This document shows positions 33,657 to 44,854 of a DNA stretch of 64,000 nucleotides, in pieces. A program made the position numbers and the translations under genes. Source of the DNA: Torreya grandis (taxonomy: Eukaryota; Streptophyta; Pinopsida; Cupressales; Taxaceae); assembly GCA_037957365.1 (NCBI GenBank), contig JARHVA010008417.1, forward strand, positions 186,001 through 250,000, given 5' to 3'. Every line of letters begins with the position of its first letter. Position 1 is the first letter of the stretch. The notes under the pieces are model-generated. The model was given only the letters and a program-made list of their open reading frames with translations, made no database searches and had not been told where the DNA came from.

Positions 33657-33670
33657 ATGGTCTAGTTATT
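33657..33670. repeat. Right 14-bp TSD of the PLE pair
   Basis: ATGGTCTAGTTATT, overlapping the element end by two bases. Confidence 0.8.
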
Positions 33671-36600
33671 TTAAACCTATTATTGACACTAGGAAAGTAT
33701 ATATAATGGCTTATTGGAAGACATTATACCTCTATCCAGCTAGGAAATCTTATTCAATTGGTCAAGAAGGCCTTGCTTGTCCAATCACCTGTAAACAGAC
33801 TTAAAAGTACAACTTCTAAACCATTTTATTGTATTTTCTCATTAACATGTGCCAACTAATGGATCCAATAGATGATCCTAAGACTCATAGAGATCATAAA
33901 TTTTATTTTAAGGAATTTAAAGTGCATTAGAACCACTTAGAATACCAATCTTAGTCATTGAGTTCTTTGAGGGCAAAGATGGCAATTTTTGGGTCTCTAA
34001 ACTCTTAATGATTGTTCATAAAGTTAAGGGCCTTAATTGATGAAACAATGCCAAAAATATGGAGTAGAAAAACTTATTAACATACCATAGTTTCAATTGG
34101 TGCCATGCATCTTCTCTTCTGACATCTCATGTGCTCAATTTGACCTTGTAGGGCTTGCAAGACTGTGTGGTGAAGGTTGAAGTGACTGTTTGAGCAAAAC
34201 AAGTTTCCAAATGCTTGATTTGACTTGAAAGACACCTGATCTTGGCTTGAATCATGATAAAAAAGGTATGCAGATGATTTTATATATATTTTACCCCTTA
34301 AAATCCCTTATAACTTGCAAAATCCTATATCAAGGGTTTGTAGGTAGTCTTATGGTTTTAACCTTAATTGCTTCCTTCTAATGTTTTCTCTTCATTTTAA
34401 TGAGTCCAACTATTGTATAAAGTTTCTTCATGGTCCTTAGACCATAAAATAAACTTCATACCTTATATTCAATACAACATACATGTTTTCTTCCTCATTT
34501 CCCATATGCAGGTCTGTAGGTGTGTGTTCCATGCCTAAACCATTTCAAACCTACTTTTAGCTTGATTTCCCTGCCTTTAGTGATCTCAATTGATCTTGGA
34601 TGTAATGAGGAGTTAAATTATCCTAATTTAGGACTTATTCTCGATTTAAAGACTACATATGATTTATCAAGAACTTTCTTTTCAAACTTGCAGACCTACA
34701 ATCCACTAGAGCATGCATATATCAACTATTCACCTCAAAGATGACCATATGGGGTTGACACTTGTTAGATGTTTTCAGAGTGTCTATAGCTCACCTAAAT
34801 TGGTAATAAACTAATCCAATTTATTGGTTTCTTCAGGATTATATTCAAAAGCAAAAATTGCTCTTCTAGGCTCAACATGACTAATACCTCCTTCAAGAGA
34901 TCCTTGTTCTTCATTTGATGGTTCTCTTCATGGAAAAGAGTCTAGCCATTCCTAAAACCTTCATCAAGATCTTCTACATCTTGTATGACTTTTTATACCT
35001 CATGTCTAGCACAAAAAATTGTAATTTTTCTCCATATTCTAATGTACAGGCCTGTAGAGGATAAGTGAGCGTCTTAGATATATTTAGCCTTCTAGTTTAT
35101 TTTCTTGAGTTTATTGCTCTTTGGAACTTATTCACTTACCTATGACACTATTGAAAATATCCTTTAATTCCTTAGTATCTTTATTTCATGCATTGAATGG
35201 AACAAACTATTTTGAAATATCAAATGTTATACCATTTAGACTTGCACAGTCCACTAGCAAGCTAGTCAAGGAGGATTGTAGGTAATCCTTATGCTATGGG
35301 AACCTTGTATAGAATTGAAGACCATGTAGAATCCTTACATAAAATGATAATCACCTAGGTAGGGACTCCATTCACTTGATCATGTTCTCTTATCACTTTA
35401 AGGCCACATCAATCAGTACGAAACCCTCCATCCTTAGGCTTCTTGAAACCTAATCTTTGTAAGTGTGAAGTTTGACACTTTGTAGACCTAGAAGTGTCTC
35501 TTAGTGACCATATAAATTGTTAGGGGAGTATGAAAAATGTGTGAGAACTTACCAAAATATTACAACTACATTTGAATGTTCTCTGTAAATCAAGACCTCT
35601 ATGATCAAGTCTGTAACCTACCTGGTATGGAGCTTTTTTGCCTATTCAATGATTTTACGTGCCAAATGGAAGCTAGGAATTGATGTGAGAGGGATGATAG
35701 GAAATTTTAAGAACTCACACAATGCTTATTTTACAAAAATGATCTCACAAATTCTTGAAAATTTGAAAAAACCAAGTTCAAGGGTTTTATATCACCTTAC
35801 ACTCTTAGTGATTGTTCATAAAGAAGCAGGACTTTATTTGAGAAAAAATGCCACATTATGGAAGGTAATTAGTGTCCCTTATTCCCCTTAAGATCTCTAG
35901 TCTTAAATTTCTCTCTCCTCCATGAATTGAGTATTAGAAGTTGGCCTTAATTTGGCTGCCAAGCACTCAATGGAGCTCCTGATGCATTTTCTACCTTATT
36001 TTGAATTTTAAAATCTTGTTTCAACATGGTTTAGATATTAGGATTTGGAATAAATATTTCAGGCACCTAGAATCCCTTGAAAACACATTTTCATCTCTCT
36101 TTGATAGCTCATGAGTTGCATTTGTAACTGCTTATAGGTTGTAATCATTGTTTTCTGACTTGTATATGACATTGCACGTTAGAATATCTTTCTCAAGGCC
36201 TTTTGGCAAGTGTATTCAACATAAAAGATACTCATTTGGCTTTTAGACTGACCCACCACCTTGAATCATATTGAACATGACATGAGAGTGACTTTGATTC
36301 TTTGCAATCTAATTTGTAGACCTATATCACATTTGATGACCTCATTTACACAACTCTTCCTCTTGTTAAAGCTTATTGGGTTAACTTAGACATTTCTTAG
36401 ACATTGCCACTAAGTGTTGGCACAAGACACTAACTTGATCAGGCATAAAACCATGAGAAACATAAACCTTAACATTCACAAAATACCTTAATTTCTCCAA
36501 AATTACCTTAACCTTTTCAACCCTTCATAAGACCTCATTTAGAAAGGGAAACTAAGTCAAATGGTCAAGTTTTTTATGGTAGGGATTGACATTTGGCTTA
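33671..36600. other. No gene recognised
   Basis: AT-rich, with scattered short frames (for example 34,520-34,744 and 35,601-35,891) lacking any domain. It is possibly the body of the ~3-kb LTR. Confidence 0.5.
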
Positions 36601-36623
36601 AGAGGCCAAATTGCCAACATTTT

Positions 36624-36639
36624 TGGTGACTCACAGGGG
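36624..36639 (+). other. Possible primer-binding site
   Basis: TGGTGACTCACAGGGG four bases after CCAACA resembles the TGGCGACTC...GGGG type used by Tat/Ogre-like plant elements. Confidence 0.4.
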
Positions 36640-36945
36640 TTGGTTAGCCTGCTAATCAATTGGACCAGCAGTGTTCATAATCCATTGGGATATAGAGTCA
36701 TCTATAACTCAAAAACACATGTGGTTTAGACCTTGAAATTGATTGTAAGCCCTTAAACAAGATAAAACAACTGATAATAACTTCATAACACACAACCAAG
36801 CAAAGAACAACATACACCTATGCCATGAGTCACTTAGGGAAAAGAAAACATCAAACCACACAAACAAACATGTGGTAGAATCACTTGGAGGAAACAAAGA
36901 CCAACTTACTATATATATAAGACCTCAAGGCATGCTCCACCTTGA

Positions 36946-37677
36946 TCAAAAGGAAAACTTCTTAAGTATTCTCCATGTGGTGGACATGAATGAAGAACAA
37001 GATGTTGCTTGAGCATTGTTCTTTTTTTGATCGCCTCTTCTCTTGCTTGCCAATCCTTTTGGCTTGCCTCTAAGTGAATCAACTAAAACAAACATATCTC
37101 TTACGCATACCAATTGTTCTTGTGGCTCTATGCTTATCTCATGTTGTTCTCCAATGTTGAGAAGGCTTCCCAAGTTGATCACATTCTGATTTGTAGAGGA
37201 AGCTACAACCTCAGTCTCCAATGGTTCATTTAAATACTGCTCTTGGTTCTTTGTGACATCTTGAGAGATGTCATCCTGCTTATCCACTATTGCAATTTGT
37301 TCAAACTTTGCGAGGATCTCCAAAAATTGATTTCTAGCTTCATTAGGGTCTTCGTGAGATATGTCTTGATCAACATCTTCTTGGACATGCTTTCCAACCT
37401 TGGCAACCACTTTATCAATGTCCTCACTTGAAAATGTAGACCTACAAAAAGTCTCATCATCTTGAATGAGCTCAAGACAATGTTGCCACTCCTGATTGGG
37501 GTCTTTTCTTTGGTTATTTGAATGGATCACAACCTCAATACCATCTTTATCCTTCCCATTAGGGACTACATACTTGTCAAGTACTTCAAACTCCTCAATG
37601 GAGTCATGGTATATTAGCAGCTTGGCTTCATCAAGGTTTGCCTCTTGCTCATGAGGAGCCATTATAACATCAATCAA
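36946..37677 (-). CDS. Acidic ORF of unknown function (243 aa)
   Basis: I do not recognise this protein. It is rich in Glu, Asp and Gln, without membrane segments: the N-terminal part has KLLIYHDSIEEFEVLDKYVV, the middle EEFRNQ-like charged helices (NEARNQFLEILAKFEQIAIV), the end a basic patch (RGKPKGLASKRRGDQKKNN) and a Trp/Phe tail. The basic-after-acidic layout is reminiscent of retroelement or nucleic-acid-binding proteins but no motif is decisive. It follows a probable LTR/primer site on the opposite strand and precedes an aspartyl protease fragment, so it is most likely transposon-derived. The frame upstream (37,678-38,057) continues the same kind of sequence with stops. Confidence 0.4.
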   Translation of the reverse strand: MIDVIMAPHEQEANLDEAKLLIYHDSIEEFEVLDKYVVPNGKDKDGIEVVIHSNNQRKDPNQEWQHCLELIQDDETFCRSTFSSEDIDKVVAKVGKHVQEDVDQDISHEDPNEARNQFLEILAKFEQIAIVDKQDDISQDVTKNQEQYLNEPLETEVVASSTNQNVINLGSLLNIGEQHEISIEPQEQLVCVRDMFVLVDSLRGKPKGLASKRRGDQKKNNAQATSCSSFMSTTWRILKKFSF

Positions 37678-37820
37678 ACCTTTACTCTACTCATTTTGGG
37701 GAACACCACTTTCTTCAACATCTGTTACAACTTTTAGTATGAGAGGAACCATTTTAGTTCCAACACAGCCCTCATGAAGAATTGAGGAGCATTAACATCT
37801 TCAACTTGAGGCATAGACCT

Positions 37821-38015
37821 CTATTTGGTGTCTTGTTCACTTGGAAAGACAACACCCTCAGTTTGGTCATAGATTTCTTGTTTGATGATTAAATATATTT
37901 CTCCGTTCTTGAGCCCATCTTTCATACAGGAAACATCCTCTAGAGTGATCAGAATTTGGTTATTTGGCTTAGCTGCTCTTGATTGCTCATTTGACTTAAG
38001 TACTTGATCTCTCAT
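37821..38015 (-). pseudogene. Probable upstream piece of the acidic ORF
   Basis: A 64-codon frame (with RAAKPNNQILITLEDVSCMK) lies in another frame just upstream of the 243-aa ORF, separated by several stops. It joins at 38,057 to the aspartyl protease fragment without an identifiable element end. Confidence 0.3.
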
Positions 38016-38057
38016 GCCTTCTTGAAATATTCACACTTGTGGTTGTGTTTGATGAGA

Positions 38058-38712
38058 TCTGATGCCAGGTTTCCTTGCATGTCGGTGCCGTCTGCGTAAG
38101 TGCAACTGTAGCGGCAGAGGCAATTTGCATCGCAGGTTGTGGGGATGGGAAAGTCCTTCATTTGGGCGGTGCAAACAAAGGAGTTACAGGGTATTGAAAT
38201 ATAGGAGGTGGAGAGAAGTGGATTGAAGGAGGAAGCTGGGGCATCGGTAGTGGAATTGCAGTTGAGCCACGACAGCTCGCTGCCGGTGTCGAGAACCATC
38301 TTTTGCTTCTGTGGAGGACTTCCCACTATCACTTCCGTCATGATAGTAACTTCATCGTAGCTTAATGCGGCTCTGCTACAGCTCCTGCGTTAGAGGACGA
38401 GGTCTCATTTGGGTGTTTAACGAGATCATGGATAAGGATCGAGGAGGACTTAGTAGTAGCAGGTATGGAGAACAGAGGCAATATTAAAGAAGAAAATTTA
38501 TGGCCAGATGTCGTATCTGAATGCAAAAGGAAGGCGCGGCTGACATTCAAGAGAAGATTAGGAGTTTCTACCGGTCGATGACTTGCAGATACCGTGGGAG
38601 AAAAGAATCCCACCAATACCGAAAAGAAGTAGATTAAGGTAATAAAAGCTGCAATTGAATGTAATTGAAAACGCTTGCCTGCTAAATTTCTGGTGACGGC
38701 TTTCCTATTCAT
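38058..38712 (-). pseudogene. 5' half of a PCS1-like aspartyl protease gene
   Basis: Minus strand. The ATG at 38,710-38,712 opens a frame with a hydrophobic segment (AAFITLIYFFSVLVGFFSP), a likely signal peptide or anchor; it runs to a stop at 38,362. After a frameshift near 38,345 the family A1 protease begins: EVIVGSPPQKQKMVLDTGSE with LSWL, where DTGS is the first catalytic Asp. SYISIPCNSFVC, DFPIPTTCDANCLCRYSCTY, ADG and GNLASD follow. This matches plant PCS1-type atypical aspartyl proteases (secretory pathway). At GNLASD (38,058) homology ends and transposon-like sequence starts, so the second lobe and its catalytic Asp are missing. The frameshift plus truncation make it a pseudogene, unless the frameshift is a sequencing error. 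It is the only host-gene-like sequence in the window. Confidence 0.85.
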
Positions 38713-38763
38713 CAATAATTTCAGAACTTTAAGTTGCAGCCGCAGGGGAACCCGTGATCCGTG

Positions 38764-38769
38764 TATATA
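38764..38769 (-). promoter_or_regulatory. TATA box of the protease fragment
   Basis: TATATA, read on the minus strand as CTATATACAC, about 50 bp upstream of the ATG, in a locally GC-richer stretch. The short 5' leader is plausible. This suggests the fragment kept its own promoter. Confidence 0.45.
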
Positions 38770-39204
38770 GAAATGGGCTCAATTCGCTCCATAGCTGTGT
38801 TTTAACGGCATTCGTTGTGACTTACAAGAAAAACACTGTTAGCAGATACCATTCAAACATCTCAGCCCATCGCATGCTTAGGGAAAATTTTAATCGATAA
38901 AATATATGACTAAAACATACAAATAGAATGTGTGTTTCATAAGAAAGAGATTACTGGGACAGGACGTCATCCAGAAAGAGAAAATGCTTGCCTCTCGAGA
39001 GGGAAATGAATATGAGTGTATATATATATATATAAAATTGTCGAGATGGTGATAGAAAAAGTAGAGATCTCAAAAATAAAATTTTGCAACAGGAAAAGGT
39101 TAAATGATCTTCCCAAATAAAAGTTTATAGGTGACCGGCCTTTCAGTAATCCCGTCCCATAAAATTGAAAGGTTATAAGAAGAATTCCAAACTTCCTTTA
39201 CAGA
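38770..39204. other. Spacer
   Basis: Upstream flank of the protease fragment, with a short (TA)n at 39,020-39,034. Nothing else seen. Confidence 0.5.
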
Positions 39205-40390
39205 CATTTTATGGATCTTAAGAGATGGTATTTTTATTGATTTTTAAAAAAAAAAAATTGTGTAAGAGATTTTTATATTAATATTTTGGATCACATTTTG
39301 TGAACTATTAATAAAATGAAAGAAAAGAGAATAGTTGATATAATGTGATTCGAAATGTTGATTTAAAAATATTTCTATGAATTTATATTTTAATTAAAAA
39401 TATTGGAAAGTTAATTGGAATTTATTTAAATTTTTGGGAAAGGGATTCTCATTTTATTTTTATAACTTTACCAATGATGACCATGCATGTGCTTATTGTT
39501 ACTATTGGGAGAGTTGTACTTTTTTATTGTCTACATAATTTTATTATTTTTAGTATCTTGATGCTAATTTACATTAGAGTTGTTTTAATTGGGAATAACT
39601 TCTACTTTTGAAAGGGAGATTGAAAGTTTAAATTTTGAGGAGGTGAGATATGTGCACCTCTTATTTGAAGCATGTAGATTGTATGTATACATTTACCTTT
39701 TATTTAAAACACACATTTTGTATATGTATGCTTTTAAATTTGAAGTGCATAAATAGAGTGTATGTACACTTTATGCCTTTGCAATATATATGTTGTAAAT
39801 ACACTTTATGGATTATAAGAGAGATGGTGTTTTTATTGAAGATTTTTTGGTTAAATTGTATAAGAAATTTTTATATCAACATTTCAGATCATGCTCTGTG
39901 AACTATTAATAAGATGAAGGAAAAGAGAATAGGCGACGGAGTTTGATTCCAAATGTCAATCTAAAAATATTTATATGGATTTATACTTTAATTAGAAACA
40001 TTGGAAAGTGAATTGGAATTCGTTTAAATTTTTGGAAAAGGGATTCCCATTTTATTTTTATAACTTTATCAATTATGACCATGCACGTGCTTATTGTTAC
40101 CATTTGGAGCGTTGTACATTTTTATTGTCTGAATAATTTTATTATTTTTAATATCTCTGACACTAATGTATATTAGAGTTGTTTTAATTGGGAAGTACTT
40201 GTACTTTTGAAAAGGAGGTTGGAAGTTTAATTTTTGAGGAGGTGAGGTATCTACACCTCTTATTTGACGCATGTAGATTGTATGTATACATTTACCTTTT
40301 ATTTGAACTACGTAGTTTGTATATATGCTTTTACTTCTTATTTGAAATTCAAAACATGTACAAATACACTATATATATGCTTTTAAATTT
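39205..40390. repeat. ~600-bp tandem duplication (two units)
   Basis: Units starting at about 39,205 and 39,799 share a collinear series: 'atggat.ttaagagatgg', 'gtgaactattaat', 'tgaattggaattygtttaaatttttgg' pieces, 'gttttaattggga' and 'gaggaggtgagrtat', each then running into the minisatellite. They diverge visibly. Confidence 0.8.
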
Positions 40391-40800
40391 GAAAACACAA
40401 ATAGATTGTATGTATGTCTTATGCCTTTACTTCTTAATTAAAATATATATTCTATATATACACCTTATGCCTTTACTTCTTACTTGAAATATGTATTATG
40501 TATGTATACATTTACCTCTTATTTAAAACATACAAATACACTATACCTATACCTTGTACCTTTGTTTCTCATTTAAAATATGTAAATAGATTACATGTAT
40601 TCCTTACACCTTTATTCTTTATTTAAAATATAAAAATAAAATATATATATACCTTTGTATTTTAGTTGAAACACATTGATTATATATATGCTTCTATCTG
40701 TTATTTAAAACACAAATTGTATATACAGCTTTACTTCTTATTTGAAACATACAAATTTTATGCACACTTTTACTTTTTATTTGAAGCATGATTTAAAACG
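39650..40800. repeat. Degenerate minisatellite-like array (copy 2)
   Basis: Same unit family as 1-490; interrupted by the second 600-bp tandem unit. Confidence 0.65.
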
Positions 40801-41509
40801 CACATACTACAAATAAAATACATGATATCATGAACTAAAAAGACTTTATTTTCTTAAGACATTATCACTTAAAGTTTTTATTGCAAAGGTCAAAATATAA
40901 GTAACGGAAATGGTGGACCTTAAAAGAACTTTCTTTACTTTTTTTCCTTTATGACTTTAAACTTTAACTACAATTTGTTCAATGCACATGTTAGTACAAT
41001 ATATATTATTAATAAATGTAGTACAAATTAATGAAATGATAAATATAATATTTATTAGAGAGATTAAAACATTAATGTAGTGAATATTTATTTAATTTAT
41101 TTTAACTTATATTATATAATTCAATTGTTGTAATTTTATAATATTAAATAAAAATATATTTTAATATCTATAAAAATACATGATTTTTTATGGTGGTAGT
41201 TATCTTTTATATTGATGTAAATATAATAAAAAATTAATTATTTTTTATTAAAATTATTTATATAAAAAAATTTAGTCTATTTTTTTTATATATGTTTTTT
41301 TAATGATAAATCATTTAAAGTAATTTTAAATATTGATAATAATCACAACAATTTTTTTTTAATATAATAAATTTGATGAATGTCAAAATCTAGTTATCAC
41401 TTGATGTCGTTATTTTTAAAATTAACAATTTTATTTTTATATTATTAATAGTTATTAATAAGAGTGATGATGAGTCTTGTCAAACCCTGTTGACAAAGAA
41501 GATAATTTA

Positions 41510-41687
41510 CAGATCCAGGCCCACTCACATGTCCCACTTCGAGAAGGTGCTCCTCCATTACTCCGGTTCATAGCTCCGGTATATCAAAAACACTTATCCC
41601 AACATTTTCAAGTGGCATTGCTCCCCACAGGTCTTCAAAGGTTCCCCTATAAAAAATAGTAAAAAAAAAACTGCTTACCAATATCAA
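41510..41687. mobile_element. 178-bp insertion with 18-bp TSD
   Basis: Flanked by exact GACAAAGAAGATAATTTA repeats (41,492-41,509 and 41,688-41,705), present once in copy 1 (about 1,616-1,633, with changes). The insert is GC-richer than its surroundings, has an A-rich run (about 41,650-41,670) near one end but no clean poly(A) tail, and no A/B boxes. A long TSD suggests LINE-type retroposition of a transcript fragment or repair with captured DNA. Source not recognised. Confidence 0.75.
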
Positions 41688-44600
41688 GACAAAGAAGATA
41701 ATTTATGCCCAACTAAAATACTTAAAGGACAATAGGAATTGAGATAAAGATGAGGTAAGGATGGAGATAGAGATGAAAAAGTGAAGGGTAAAGACGAAAT
41801 CATTTTATAAAGTATGTTTTATTATTATTATTTATTATTTTATTTCTATTTCTTAACATTCTTTTTATATAAATACCTCTTTTTTTTATTACAATATTAA
41901 TATGAAAATTATAAATAAAAAATATTTTATATACATTCATATAATATTTTATCATATCTTAATTTAATAATCTTCATAAAATCTTAAAACTTTTTTCCTT
42001 TCTTTTAAGCAATTAGTAGGTGGAATGTCCCCTACTCCTAATAAAAACAATAATTATTAATACAAAAGATACAACTACATTCATATACATAAAATGTTGA
42101 AAATATATATTGTTTAATATTAAATATTTAGTAGGTGGAATGTTTCCTACCCTCTTAAAAGAATTAATAATTATTAATACATGTTAATGTACATAAAATA
42201 TTGATAATATATATTGTTTGTTTTAAATTATTAACATAAAAAATAAAAAAAATCTATTGGAAATAATTTGAATAGAATAATATATTTATGAGAGAACAAT
42301 ATAAACAATAAAAAAATCTATTATAAATAGTTTGAATAAAATAATGTATTAATGAGAGAATCCATAGAAATATTGAATTTCGGTATTATCAATGTTAGGG
42401 AGTGTCAACCTCTTGATATATAAATGTGTAGATCATCCCCTCAAGCACTAAAACCAATTTTTAAAATTATTGAGCAATTATGGTTTACATGGTATTAAAT
42501 CAATTTATTTACTTGTTTAGAATCAAGAGAATATACGACCATAATGATGTTGAGTTGCACGTGTGGAAGTCTTCAATATCCGACCCAATTTTATTGAGGT
42601 GGTAGAGGTCATTTAGTTAGAATTAAAAGTGTTGCAGTGAATAGTAGTAATTTCCATGTGGAATATAATAAAGACAAATATAATTTGATGGCGTGCAGAA
42701 AAGATAAAACATGTCGAGATGGCTGACAAAATGTAGATTTGACGTGTATATGAACATTTTTCAAAATTTTAATCATAAAATATAGTTCATTTTTTTCAAG
42801 AAAATTTTAATGAATTATAGTTTTAAAAAAAATCATAAATACACATATTTAATTTATGACATATATTTTATTTTTAATATATTGTTAAAGATAAATTGTT
42901 CTATCTTTTCAATGATAGATTGAATGAATGATCGTCATAATTCTTTATCTTGTGAAAAGGTCGGACGTCAAATTTAACGTCGCAATGAAAGTGGACTAAA
43001 AATGCATGGTAGCCAACATATTAATAGAACTCCCTACAAATCACCGTAATGCATTTATTCTCAAATCTCATACCTTAATAATACAAACAAAAGCATAAGA
43101 ATGAAAATTTGAAAATGAAGTCTTTATCTTATAACCATGGTAAGGCATGGGAAGATGCACGGGAATTAAACAATGCTCAAAATATATGTTTTCTTCAGCG
43201 TTTTGGGTAACAATATAGTGGGTCCCACTTCTTGCTATTTCTTCTTATGAATATGGGCATAAATTAATTTTCTAAAAGCTAATAAAATATAAATTTATTA
43301 TTTCAATATTTAATTGATGAGTCTTTAAGATGTTAACTTTGGGTCACAATCTATTTCATACATGTCATTACATATATTTTTATTTTTTAAATTAGTAACA
43401 TTCAATAGAATTTTTTATTAAACAAAAGTACATTATAACGATAGAATATAATATATTTTATTAAGTATCAAATTAATATTGTTTAGAAAAAATGTATATA
43501 CATTTTTAACGATTTGGTAGAGTAATAAGTTGAAATATTTATTACACATAAACCAAAATTTAAATATGGTAGAGTGATATATTGAAGTATTTATTGTATA
43601 TAAGTCAATGTTTTAATTTATTGAAGTGGTAAGTTTGAATATTTATTATACATAAACTAAAGTTTTAATCTGATGGAATGTCCCTTGTTAATTTTAACTC
43701 AAATTAGAGCCATTCTAGTTCCACATATTTAAGAATAATAAATTAATTTTAATTTTAACTATAAAATTTGTTTTTTTACTTCCATGATCATAAAATTAAT
43801 AAGTGATTGTTATACAACTCACTGTCTTATTTATAATTGTAAATTATAATAAAAAATAAAATAAATATTATATTAATAAAACCAATTTTATATGTAGGTG
43901 TTAGCTTCAGAAAAACATATTAACCATAGTCTATAAGTTTATAGATGAAAGAAAGGATAAAAAATAAAGTTAAACATTACAACATTTTGACTATTTAAAG
44001 TTTGAGTCTAATGTCACATTTAAAGTTAGATGTATTATTTTTTTCAAATTTTCAACTTTAAAATCGAGATTGAAGTTGAACAACTTTAAGGTGATGTTAG
44101 AAGTCTGAAGTGAAGGTGATGTTATGAGTTTGACGTTGGAGTGACATTAGATCCAAATTAAAAAATGTCTTTCTTCCAAATTTAAATGCTTTTTCTTTAG
44201 ATTAAAACTATTTATTTCATTTTAGGCCCATTTGTTTTGGAAGGGGTACATAAAATTGTTGATACTTAAAATTATTCAACATTTTCATGTCTTACCATTG
44301 ATCCTTATTGGTCCCTTTTTAAATTTTTTTGATATGCTTGAGAGCTTTCCTTTGGGACATGGAAACCACCACTGGTACTTGATATTGTCCTATGCTTGGT
44401 TTGTCTCTCACCCTCTAGCTAAGTGCTCCAAGGCAAAACCTTATTTTGAAGATCTAAATCATTGCGAGGGTGTAGGGTAAGCATGAGATGATTCTAAACT
44501 TTAATAAGATTGTTGATAGATATCCATAAATACCTTATTGCTTTCCATAGAAGGCCTAAAATTTAGGCTCTGATAAATGCTTGGTGAACCCCTCATCTTA

Positions 44601-44707
44601 GTTCAACACCGTAGGTCTCATAGGAAGCCTAAATAAATGCATTCATCTTGAAACATAAATTTATAATTATGCACATTGGTAAATGTTAATATTTTTTTGA
44701 AATATAT

Positions 44708-44854
44708 ATGAAAAGTGATTCAGATGAAAATGTTCATTCCATTAGTGCTTCACGAAATGCTTACTTAGATTCTCCTTCAAATCCTAGATTGTGTTCTTCT
44801 ACAAACAATCCTTATGCAATTCTTGATAGTGGCTCTTTATCCCATCATGTATGA
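44708..44854 (+). pseudogene. Possible Ty1/copia protease remnant (copy 2)
   Basis: A 48-codon frame parallel to 9,421-9,588, with NPYAILDSGSLSHHV followed directly by a stop where copy 1 continues. Amino-acid similarity outside the motif is about two thirds by eye. Confidence 0.4.

Larger units (their letters stand above)
31067..33658. mobile_element. Head-to-head pair of Penelope-like elements
   Basis: Two 5'-truncated PLE copies stand in opposite orientation with their 3' ends outward: minus copy 31,067-32,201 and plus copy 32,202-33,658. The right terminus (TGTTTATTAATTAT) is the reverse complement of the left one. The join at 32,201/32,202 is seamless. The whole is bounded by a 14-bp direct repeat, indicating a single insertion event. 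PLEs have an RT related to telomerase and usually a GIY-YIG endonuclease; endonuclease-bearing PLEs in plants are known from conifers (Dryad). Confidence 0.9.
31023..36619 (+). repeat. Possible long LTR containing the PLE pair
   Basis: TGTTGGCA at 31,023 and TTGCCAACA ending at 36,619 form complementary LTR-type termini. Just beyond the right end (36,624) is a primer-site-like TGGTGACTCACAGGGG. Without the 2.6-kb PLE insertion the LTR would be about 3 kb. No second LTR is in the window, so the left edge rests on the terminal motif only. Frames inside 33,671-36,600 look like chance. Confidence 0.35.

Noticed and set aside
31067..33658. Single PLE with a twin-priming type 5' inversion
   Set aside because: Both arms contain the same GIY-YIG and 3' end, so two templates are needed.
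33671..36600. Short ORFs (34,520, 35,601 and others) as genes
   Set aside because: No motif, no conserved counterpart in the window, lengths expected by chance in this composition.
38058..38712. Intact aspartyl protease gene
   Set aside because: A frameshift separates the signal peptide from the protease, and the second catalytic lobe is absent.
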